Shown here: positions 13,829 through 21,302 of the stretch, one piece after another | Layout: the number at the start of each line of letters is the position of its first letter | How positions within the stretch are numbered: the stretch's first letter is position 1 | Source of the DNA: an uncultured Vampirovibrio sp. | Lineage (GTDB): Bacteria > Cyanobacteriota > Vampirovibrionia > Gastranaerophilales > Gastranaerophilaceae | NCBI GenBank assembly: GCA_910577515.1 | Contig: CAJTLW010000006.1 | Coordinates: 67,218-131,217, forward strand | Direction of reading: 5' to 3' | DNA length: 64,000 nucleotides | Notes under the pieces: model-generated | Told to the model about the DNA's origin: nothing | The model's database searches: none | The model's input: the letters and a program-made list of their open reading frames with translations, nothing else | Position numbers and translations under genes: made by a program

Positions 13829-16468
13829 ATGCAATTAAAAAATTATAATTTTAAAGCCGCCGCCTGTATATTGCCCAACAGGATAACCTCCTGTCATTGC
13901 AAACACATCCGGAAAAACGATGGTGCAGTAATTCGCCACATTCTGTCATTGCGAGGGACCGAAGGGAGCGAAGCAATCCGGAAGAAAAATAAATGCAACT
14001 GGATTGCCACAGTCACTTCGTTCCTTCGCAATGACATTCATATTCCTGCCTTTTCACTCGTTGAAATGCTTATGGCACTGCTTGTGGCATCATTGCTGCT
14101 TGCAGCCCTTGCCCCTGTCATGACTAAAAGATTATCGGGTGAAAACATTATGGTAGGAGCAGTATCAAAAAATAACGGAAACGAAACCCATGGGGTTGAA
14201 ATTATTGAATATGACACAATAAATGATTCTGATAAAAATTTTACTAAAAAAAGTTTTACAGTACCTCAGGGAGTTCATACTTTAAGTTTAATTATTCAAG
14301 CAGGCGGTGGAGGCGGAGCGGGAGCAACATCAGGATATACAAAATACAATCAGGTATTTGATACATCAACAAAAGCTTCTGATTCAATTGTAATAGAAGG
14401 TGATTTAGTGGGTATTAAAAATGTAAGGGTGGATTTAACAGGTGGCGGCGGGGGCGGAGGAGGTGCCGTTGCTACTGTTATAGATTGTAAAGAACCAAAC
14501 AAACATAAGTATATTAATCCGACACAGGGAAATGGAAACCAACAGTGTGTTAATAAATTCAATGTAGGGGATGCAAACGGCCCTGCTATTGCAAGCGGAG
14601 CAAGAAAATGTACACAAGGTGTGGATACTCCAGAATGCAGGGAGTGTGGCGACAGCACAAAAGCAATTTATGGAAAATGCTATTTTGTCGGAAATTACAC
14701 AGATTGCAGCGAAGACCCTGCAGGCGGCTGGACAGGATGCAACAGAACAGGGCTTCAAAAGCCTATAGGTAAAACTTCCTGTGCAAATTATACAGGAGCC
14801 GGGCTTGCAAAGGGTAAATGGAGAATGCCCAAGGTTGCAGATGTTTCAAAATATAAAACATATATAAAACAGCTCAACTTTGGGCAAGGAGCAAACGGGC
14901 TTCAAGTATGTCAATTTGAAACAGAAGCAGCCTCGACAAATAAAATAGCATTGTGTACAGGTAATTCTCAAAAATGTTATGGGGTACCCCAAAACGATTG
15001 CGATATCCATGGCGTTCATTTGGATGAAGCAACAGGTGGCGTGTTTTATGGAACTGGCAGCGTTAATTCAGGTTGTAGCGCAGATTACTTAGGTTGCATA
15101 GAAAATGTTCAATCTGCCCGTTGCCTCACCACAGATAATGGTGCCTTCACCTTTGCTTACAAAACAGGCGGAGGCGGAGGAGCAGGCGCAAGAGTATATA
15201 ACTACACTCTCCCTGAAACATACAATGGGAAAAAATTATTTGAAAAAGGAAACAGGATAAATATACAAAGGGGCGAAGCTGGTGCAGGAGGTGAAGCTGG
15301 TGTAAACGGAAGTGCAGGAACCCCAAGCTGCTTACAGGTACAGGATAGCGAAGGAAACGGTATATTCTTTTTCTGTGCAATGGGAGGAAACTTTGGTAAA
15401 GCAGCAACAACATCAGCCTGTGGCACAGCAGGCGGTACCAATGCAACTTGTGCAATAGGAACAAATTCTACAGATTATACTGCCGTAAATTGTTCAAACT
15501 ATGGAACAGTGGTTTCAAAAGGTGGAAGCAATGGAGTTTCAAAAACCGTTTCATACAATGAAACAGTAAACGGGGGAAATGGTGCAGCTTCAACATATAA
15601 TACAAGCCTTGCAGGGGGAAGCGGAGGAAGCGGAATAGCAACATCTACTGCAACACAAAATTCAATAAACGGTAAATCTCCTTCAGTATCAGGAACAAAC
15701 TATCCTTATGGTGCAGGAGGCGGAGGAGGAAGTGCAGGAAGAGGTGCAAATTCATCAGCTGTTTTAACAGGTAAAGGCGGAGGTGGATATATAGGATATG
15801 CAAAATTAACTTATGATGTTGAAAGAACAGGTGCTTCAGGGGGCGGTGGAGGTGGTGGTTCTATGGCAGCCATTGCATCGCTTGAAGTAGATGCAGGCAA
15901 AAGTTATGAAGTAATTGCAGGAAAAGGTGGTAAAGGTGGAAATGTAAATGCTGATGGGGAAGACGGGTATAAAAGCAGCTTTAAATATTCAAGTTCAAAG
16001 GTTATAGAAGCAAACCCGGGGCTTGGAGGAAAAACAGGTACCCATACAGATGTATATTCAATAGGAGGGCTTGCAGGAAACGGAGGAAATAAGGTAAACC
16101 CCGGAGTTGGTTTTGGAATAACAATAAAAGAAGGGTTAAAAGGAACTAACGGATACAACTACGATAGTACAAAAACTAAAAAGAGTATGGGAGGTAATGG
16201 TGGTAAATCGGGAATTGGAACTGATGGCGGCTGTGGAGGGTTAAGTTCATATTATGAAACAAGCTCTTTTGTATCAAATACTGACAAAAATGAATGTAAA
16301 ATTACCAATATTAATGCAGAATCCGGTCTTTATCTTTTAAATACATTGTATATGGGGACAGACTATGGAAGAGCAGGCTCAGGCGGAGGAGGCGGAGGCT
16401 TTGAAAGTTTCTCCCTCTATGGCGTAGGCGGAAATGGAGGAAATGGATATGTATTCATTAAATGGTAA
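13829..16468 (+). CDS. Giant glycine-rich protein with prepilin-like N-terminus
   Basis: About 879 residues from the ATG at 13829, chosen because AAGGAG at 13817-13822 is six bases before it; the ATG at 13823 abuts that site. A type IV prepilin-like segment FSLVEMLMALLVASLLLAAL lies near residues 73-92, with glutamate at position 5 after a likely cleavage before FSL (alanine instead of glycine at -1). Then follow FTVPQGVHTLSLIIQ, long GGGGG tracts, a cysteine-rich middle (about residues 205-430, with a GKWRMPKVADV motif like Fib_succ_major/DUF1566 domains) and more glycine repeats to the end. Probably a surface or pseudopilus-associated protein. The leader is abnormally long (about 72 residues) because it contains a palindromic repeat. 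Confidence 0.8.
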   Translation: MQLKNYNFKAAACILPNRITSCHCKHIRKNDGAVIRHILSLRGTEGSEAIRKKNKCNWIATVTSFLRNDIHIPAFSLVEMLMALLVASLLLAALAPVMTKRLSGENIMVGAVSKNNGNETHGVEIIEYDTINDSDKNFTKKSFTVPQGVHTLSLIIQAGGGGGAGATSGYTKYNQVFDTSTKASDSIVIEGDLVGIKNVRVDLTGGGGGGGGAVATVIDCKEPNKHKYINPTQGNGNQQCVNKFNVGDANGPAIASGARKCTQGVDTPECRECGDSTKAIYGKCYFVGNYTDCSEDPAGGWTGCNRTGLQKPIGKTSCANYTGAGLAKGKWRMPKVADVSKYKTYIKQLNFGQGANGLQVCQFETEAASTNKIALCTGNSQKCYGVPQNDCDIHGVHLDEATGGVFYGTGSVNSGCSADYLGCIENVQSARCLTTDNGAFTFAYKTGGGGGAGARVYNYTLPETYNGKKLFEKGNRINIQRGEAGAGGEAGVNGSAGTPSCLQVQDSEGNGIFFFCAMGGNFGKAATTSACGTAGGTNATCAIGTNSTDYTAVNCSNYGTVVSKGGSNGVSKTVSYNETVNGGNGAASTYNTSLAGGSGGSGIATSTATQNSINGKSPSVSGTNYPYGAGGGGGSAGRGANSSAVLTGKGGGGYIGYAKLTYDVERTGASGGGGGGGSMAAIASLEVDAGKSYEVIAGKGGKGGNVNADGEDGYKSSFKYSSSKVIEANPGLGGKTGTHTDVYSIGGLAGNGGNKVNPGVGFGITIKEGLKGTNGYNYDSTKTKKSMGGNGGKSGIGTDGGCGGLSSYYETSSFVSNTDKNECKITNINAESGLYLLNTLYMGTDYGRAGSGGGGGGFESFSLYGVGGNGGNGYVFIKW
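13892..14035. repeat. Palindromic repeat (TGTCATTGCGAG family) inside the prepilin-like gene
   Basis: The complete copy is 13944-14035: TGTCATTGCGAG at the left end, TTCGCAATGACA at the right, with AAGCAATCC and GGATTGCC as inner arms. A partial unit TGTCATTGC starts at 13892. The whole composite, 13892-14035, is 144 bases (48 codons) and keeps the reading frame open. The same family recurs at 16571-16667. Confidence 0.75.
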
Positions 16469-16510
16469 ATACTTAAACTTTTAATCAAATTTTTAGATGA
16501 ACAACTTTTC

Positions 16511-16548
16511 AAGGAGTGCTTATTGTAACCTTAGCACTCCTTTTTTTT
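16511..16548 (+). terminator. Intrinsic terminator of the giant prepilin-like gene
   Basis: AAGGAGTGCT (16511-16520) pairs perfectly with AGCACTCCTT (16533-16542), 12-base loop, followed by a run of T. Confidence 0.85.
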
Positions 16549-16570
16549 ATTGAAATTTAGAATAAAATTC

Positions 16571-16667
16571 TGTCATTGCGAGTGTATGCAAAGCAATCCA
16601 GTAAAAATCATAATTAGTTGATTATGGCTGGATTGCCGCGGTCGTCTAAAACCCCCTCGCAATGACA
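16571..16667. repeat. Palindromic repeat (TGTCATTGCGAG family), intergenic copy
   Basis: 97 bases, TGTCATTGCGAG to CTCGCAATGACA, with AAGCAATCC and GGATTGCC inner arms. This is the usual intergenic location; the sibling copy at 13944-14035 is inside a gene. Confidence 0.8.
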
Positions 16668-16803
16668 ATACAATGATTTTGGGAGTTGAAATAGTAATTT
16701 TTAGCTTAATTGAAAATACAAAATTTTTCTTTCCTTTAATCCATCTTTATTATAAAATTAAGGAAAATAAAGAAGTGTAGAAATTTAAAGAAAGAAAAGA
16801 AAA

Positions 16804-18945
16804 ATGGAAAACATGCCAGAATCTAAAAAAATGCAAATTACAATCGGCGGGAAGATTGTAGAAATTGAAACAGGAAAATACGCACAAAGTGCTACTTCAT
16901 CTGTTACCGTAAGATGTGAAGACACAATGCTTTTTATTCACTCAACAGTTAGTAAAGAGCCTCGTGTTGGAATAGATTTTTTCCCATTATTAATTGATTA
17001 TGAAGAAAGAATGTCCGCAATAGGAAGAATCCCCGGCGGTTTCACAAGAACTGAAGGAAAATCTTCTGAAAAAGCAATATTGGTTTCAAGATTAATTGAC
17101 CGTCCTATCCGTCCTTTATGGCCTAAAGGATATAGAAACGATGTTCAGGTTGTTGTTCAGCTATTCAGCTATGACCAGAAAAACCAGCCTGATACACTTG
17201 CAATTTTAGGTGCATCAACCGCTTTAATGCTTTCAGGCGCTCCTTTTGAAGGGCCTGTAGGTGCTGTTAGAGTCGGCAGAATTGACGGCAATTTCGTTGC
17301 AAACCCAACCCATCAGGAAGCTCTTGAATCAGATATGGATATCGTTGTAGCAGGTACAATGGAATCTGTTATTATGGTTGAAGCAGGCTGCAAATTCGTA
17401 ACAGAAGACGATATAATGGCAGCTGTTGAATTTGCACAAGTTGAAATTAAAAAACAATGCGAAGCACAGATTGAATTTGCAAACCGCTGCGGCATTGTAA
17501 GAGAAGAATTTGTTAACCCTTACGATACATCTGAACTTGCAGCGATTATTAAAGACAATTGCTACGATATGATTGTTGATGCTTATCATAACTTTGACCG
17601 TGATTACAGAAAAAACAAGCTTGATGAAGCAAAGCAAATCGTAAAAGACAAAGTAACAGCGCTTGATGATACCCATCCTATTAAAGCTATGATGGAAGAA
17701 ACAGGTATTGATTTTGTAGCAGAAGAATTTAAAGCTCTTGAAAAGAAAATCATGAGAGCAATGATTGTAAATGAAGGTGTCAGAGCTGACGGCAGAAAAA
17801 CTTTTGAAGTACGTCCCATCTGGTGTGAAGTAGGGGTTATCCCAAGAGCGCACGGTAGTGCTGTATTTACAAGAGGCCAAACCCAAATTTTATCCTGTGC
17901 AACTCTTGCAGGCCCTGCTATGGCTCAGGAATTAGACGGCGTTGACCCGCTAACCAAAAAAAGCTATATGCACAAATACATATTCCCTGGCTTTTCAGTT
18001 GGTGAAGTAAAACCATTAAGAGGTCCGGGCAGACGTGAAATCGGCCACGGCAACCTTGCCGAACGCGCCAATGTTCCGGCTTTACCTGATGAAAAAGATT
18101 TCCCTTACACAATAAGAGTAACTTCGGATGTACTTGAATCAAACGGTTCAACTTCAATGGGTTCAACTTGTGCAAGCTCTATGGCTTTGATGAATGCAGG
18201 CGTTCCTGTTAAATGTATGATAGGCGGCGTTGCAATGGGTCTTATTAAAGAAGGTGACACAGACGTTGTTTTAACTGATATTCAAGGTATTGAAGACTTC
18301 CTTGGTGATATGGACTTTAAAGTAACAGGTAACGATACAGGAATTACTGCTCTTCAAATGGATATGAAAATTAAAGGCATTTCAAATGAAACTTTAAGAA
18401 GAGCTTTATATCAGGCAAAAGACGGCAGAATTTACATTATGGGCAAAATGAGAGAAGCAATCTCTGAACCTAATAAAGATTTGTCAGAATTTGCACCAAG
18501 ATTATATTCTATGACTATTCCAACTGAAGACATCGGAACAGTAATCGGGCCTGGCGGCAAAATGATTAGAAGCATCATTGATGCCTCAGGTGCTGAAATT
18601 GACATTAAAGATGACGGTACAGTTACAATCACATCAAATGATAAAGAAGGCGCAGATATTGCAATCAAAATGATTAAAGATTTAACCTTCAAGGCAGAGC
18701 CGGGGCAAGTTTATAAAGGTAAAGTCGTTAGAATTATCCCGATTGGTGCATTTGTTGAATTAGCTCCAGGAAAAGACGGTATGGTGCATATTTCACAAGT
18801 ATGCAACGAAAGAATTGACACCGTTGAATCCCGCTTAAATATAGGCGACAATGTTATCGTTAAAGTTGTAAAAATTGACGACAAAGGAAGAGTAAACCTT
18901 ACAATTAAAGGAGTAAGCGATGAAGAAAAATGCCGCTTTAACTAA
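16804..18945 (+). CDS. pnp: Polynucleotide phosphorylase
   Basis: 713 residues. It degrades RNA 3' to 5' by phosphorolysis and is a core part of RNA turnover. Two RNase PH domains are present (residues about 10-230 and 315-545; GRIPGGFTRTEGKSSEKAIL and FTRGQTQILS are typical), then a KH domain (IGPGGKMIRSIIDASGA) and an S1 domain (GKVVRIIPIGAFVELAPGKD). The second RNase PH domain keeps the catalytic DIQGIEDFLGDMDFKV motif. The 3' end overlaps the lipoprotein gene by 26 bases, and that gene's ribosome binding site lies within pnp. Confidence 0.98.
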   Translation: MENMPESKKMQITIGGKIVEIETGKYAQSATSSVTVRCEDTMLFIHSTVSKEPRVGIDFFPLLIDYEERMSAIGRIPGGFTRTEGKSSEKAILVSRLIDRPIRPLWPKGYRNDVQVVVQLFSYDQKNQPDTLAILGASTALMLSGAPFEGPVGAVRVGRIDGNFVANPTHQEALESDMDIVVAGTMESVIMVEAGCKFVTEDDIMAAVEFAQVEIKKQCEAQIEFANRCGIVREEFVNPYDTSELAAIIKDNCYDMIVDAYHNFDRDYRKNKLDEAKQIVKDKVTALDDTHPIKAMMEETGIDFVAEEFKALEKKIMRAMIVNEGVRADGRKTFEVRPIWCEVGVIPRAHGSAVFTRGQTQILSCATLAGPAMAQELDGVDPLTKKSYMHKYIFPGFSVGEVKPLRGPGRREIGHGNLAERANVPALPDEKDFPYTIRVTSDVLESNGSTSMGSTCASSMALMNAGVPVKCMIGGVAMGLIKEGDTDVVLTDIQGIEDFLGDMDFKVTGNDTGITALQMDMKIKGISNETLRRALYQAKDGRIYIMGKMREAISEPNKDLSEFAPRLYSMTIPTEDIGTVIGPGGKMIRSIIDASGAEIDIKDDGTVTITSNDKEGADIAIKMIKDLTFKAEPGQVYKGKVVRIIPIGAFVELAPGKDGMVHISQVCNERIDTVESRLNIGDNVIVKVVKIDDKGRVNLTIKGVSDEEKCRFN

Positions 18946-19648
18946 AAATTCAATCAAAAACCTGTTTTTAACAATGGTTTTAGGAGGCGCCATGGTTCTT
19001 TTATCAGGCTGCACCTCTTTAAGCTACGTTGGGGATGATTTTGATGCTAAAAAAAGCGCATCGCTCCAAACAAGTGAACTCTTCACTTTTTCAACATATA
19101 CAAAAACATCAGATGAAGAAAACATTAATATGAAGTTAGGGGTTGCAAAAACCCCTCTTCCTGATGCACTTGTAGTTTATATAAATATTAAAAATAATTC
19201 TACAGCATCTGATTATGTTTTCTATCTGAAAGATTTTGTAATTAAAGCAGGGAACGAAACCCTAAAACCTATTCCGCCTTCAAGCTATTTGAATGCTTAT
19301 CAAAGCTATGAAACAGGAACATATAACGGCTTATCAAACATTGCACCTACTTTAGGCGCTTTTGCAGATATTCAAAATGCTTATCAAAATGTTAACAATA
19401 TGGTAAATGCAGCTTCTAATCAAAACACTGTAAACAATGCTGCAACAAGCCAAATAGGCTCTATTGCAAAAGGCATATCATCTCACACAATATCTTCTGC
19501 AGGTGTCATCAAAACAGGAAGCTCTGATTTCTTTTATATCTTCTTAAAAGACCCGGGGTATTTGCCTATTGATATTACCTACAAAGATTTAAATTATTCC
19601 TTTGGCAATGCTAAGGAAGCTGCAAAAGAAGCCAAGGAAAACAAATAA
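18920..19648 (+). CDS. Putative outer-membrane or periplasmic lipoprotein
   Basis: 242 residues. A type II signal peptide ends in the lipobox LLSGC (cysteine near residue 31). The mature part has a beta-rich region (DALVVYINIKNNSTASDYVF) and a low-complexity N/A/Q-rich segment (YQNVNNMVNAASNQNTVNNA). No catalytic motif or known family was recognised. A strong AAAGGAG site seven bases before the ATG sits inside the end of pnp. It is followed by two single-pass TadE/TadG-like genes, so a joint role at the cell envelope is possible. Confidence 0.75.
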   Translation: MKKNAALTKNSIKNLFLTMVLGGAMVLLSGCTSLSYVGDDFDAKKSASLQTSELFTFSTYTKTSDEENINMKLGVAKTPLPDALVVYINIKNNSTASDYVFYLKDFVIKAGNETLKPIPPSSYLNAYQSYETGTYNGLSNIAPTLGAFADIQNAYQNVNNMVNAASNQNTVNNAATSQIGSIAKGISSHTISSAGVIKTGSSDFFYIFLKDPGYLPIDITYKDLNYSFGNAKEAAKEAKENK

Positions 19649-19688
19649 AGTTTTATAAAACTTAAAATATAAACTTAAGGGGCAAACC

Positions 19689-20351
19689 TTGAAGCAAACG
19701 AAAATATGTGGTTTTAAATTTAAAAAAGCTCAACATATTGTGGAGTTAGCTCTTCTTGCCCCTTTTGTTATGTTTTTTGTAGGAATAGTTTATCAAATTG
19801 CAATTACAATCCACACAAATTATAAATTTAATTCTTCCCTTTATGAAGCAATAAGTTTCATAGCACTTACAAATAAAATTACACCAGAAACTGATTTAGA
19901 CAAAGACTCCGTTGAATTAAAAAATGAAACTGTAAATGATATTAAGCGCTATGCTATTATTCTTCTGAACGAAAGACATGCCCCGGCCAGAGATTCGCTT
20001 GAACTAAAGCTTGTAAGTGCAGGCGATATAGATTTTTTAATAGGGATGTATAGATACACATCCACCTTTAAAATTTTTAACGGCATAGATAATTTTAACC
20101 CGGAAAGCTACAATTATCTAACAATAATCCCTATAAACAGTGCTATATTAAGAAAAAATTCATACGATATTTCAAACAATTTCTTTGAAAATTCTTATAC
20201 CATAGCACCAAAAGAAGTATCTGCACCGGATGTTGAAGAAAATACTGATAATGATGAAGATGAAGCTTTGGATGCAGACAATTTTGAACAAAAAACAGAA
20301 GAGGCTGAAGAAAATAACAACATAGAAATTCCGGAGGCACAAATTCAGTGA
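19689..20351 (+). CDS. TadE-like pseudopilin or single-pass membrane protein
   Basis: 220 residues from a TTG start with AAGGGG upstream. The N-terminus KKAQHIVELALLAPFVMFFV has the TadE pattern: a short basic leader, a glutamate in a helix, and one membrane segment. The C-terminal third is very acidic (ENTDNDEDEALDADNFEQ). TadE-type proteins accompany Tad/Flp pili, but no tad ATPase or secretin is in this window. The stop codon overlaps the next start (GTGA). Confidence 0.6.
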   Translation: MKQTKICGFKFKKAQHIVELALLAPFVMFFVGIVYQIAITIHTNYKFNSSLYEAISFIALTNKITPETDLDKDSVELKNETVNDIKRYAIILLNERHAPARDSLELKLVSAGDIDFLIGMYRYTSTFKIFNGIDNFNPESYNYLTIIPINSAILRKNSYDISNNFFENSYTIAPKEVSAPDVEENTDNDEDEALDADNFEQKTEEAEENNNIEIPEAQIQ

Positions 20352-21250
20352 AGATTTTAAATCCAAAATGTAATGCCTTTAGAAAATCACGCGCCTCTCT
20401 TACAGGCTCTATCATCATTTTTATGATGGCATTTCTTGTATTTTGCATATGTGCCATAGATGTCGGATATACCGTAACATCAAGATATAAAACCCAAAAA
20501 ATAACAGAAACCATTGCCCTTTATATGGCATCATATTTAAATTCCCTTCCTGAAACCAAAAAAACAAAAGAAAGCTTAAACCCTCTTAAAGAACGCTTCG
20601 AAAGCCTTTATTCAGATTATAATATAGCTGGAAACTACCGCTTTGAAATAACAGAGATTGATGCAAAGGTTGATAGTTCATCTTCCGTTAAAATAAAAAT
20701 TGCAACCCAAGCTTCAATCCCAACACTATTTTTGCGGTATGCAGGAATAGGTGTAATAAAAATCATCCAAACCTCTTACGCCTCCACTTATCAATTTTCT
20801 TTAGATGAAATTGGAAACGATGAAAATTCTTATACCTTTAAGGCAAAAGAAATAATAACTGATAAAAACGGAAACGACCTTGAAATCTCATACAACAGAC
20901 CCTATCTTATTTTTGCAGGCTTAAAACAGGGAAATTCCACAGGAGATGATAACATTAAATGGATTGAAATAGGTTCAATGAGCGATGACGTTGAAAGAAC
21001 ACATTTTACAATCTCAAACATTGATAAAACTTATGATGCGGCCTGCATATCAAAAGAAAATACTAAATATGATTTTTCAGCTGACAACAATAAAACCTTA
21101 GGACTTATTCAATACATTAAAATAATTAAAACAGACACCTGTAATGTGGATGGTACAATTGAAACTCCTGCAGCCTTGGAAACAAATCCGGTTGCAACCG
21201 CCCTGAATTCTGTCAAAATAATAAGCAGGCAAACATTTTTAAAAGATTAA
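20348..21250 (+). CDS. TadG-like single-pass membrane protein
   Basis: 300 residues from a GTG start that overlaps the previous stop by 4 bases, with GGAGG 10 bases upstream. A basic stretch (FRKSRASLTGS) precedes one membrane helix (IIIFMMAFLVFCICAIDVGY) ending with the TadG-like helix TVTSRYKTQKITETIALYMA. The rest is predicted extracytoplasmic beta structure. It lacks an obvious von Willebrand A domain. It is inferred to work with the TadE-like neighbour in a surface or pseudopilus structure. Confidence 0.6.
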   Translation: MKILNPKCNAFRKSRASLTGSIIIFMMAFLVFCICAIDVGYTVTSRYKTQKITETIALYMASYLNSLPETKKTKESLNPLKERFESLYSDYNIAGNYRFEITEIDAKVDSSSSVKIKIATQASIPTLFLRYAGIGVIKIIQTSYASTYQFSLDEIGNDENSYTFKAKEIITDKNGNDLEISYNRPYLIFAGLKQGNSTGDDNIKWIEIGSMSDDVERTHFTISNIDKTYDAACISKENTKYDFSADNNKTLGLIQYIKIIKTDTCNVDGTIETPAALETNPVATALNSVKIISRQTFLKD

Positions 21251-21302
21251 TATTTGATGTAAAATTGTATTAAAGATGCTTTTTATATGCGAGGGGAGTT
21301 TA

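Noticed and set aside
14350..16158. Minus-strand proline-rich frames in the glycine-rich gene
   Set aside because: Glycine codons read backwards give proline-rich frames; no start signals.
17329..17886. 185-residue minus-strand frame inside pnp
   Set aside because: Antisense shadow of a conserved gene; composition (runs of F, C, N) is typical of reverse-read coding sequence.
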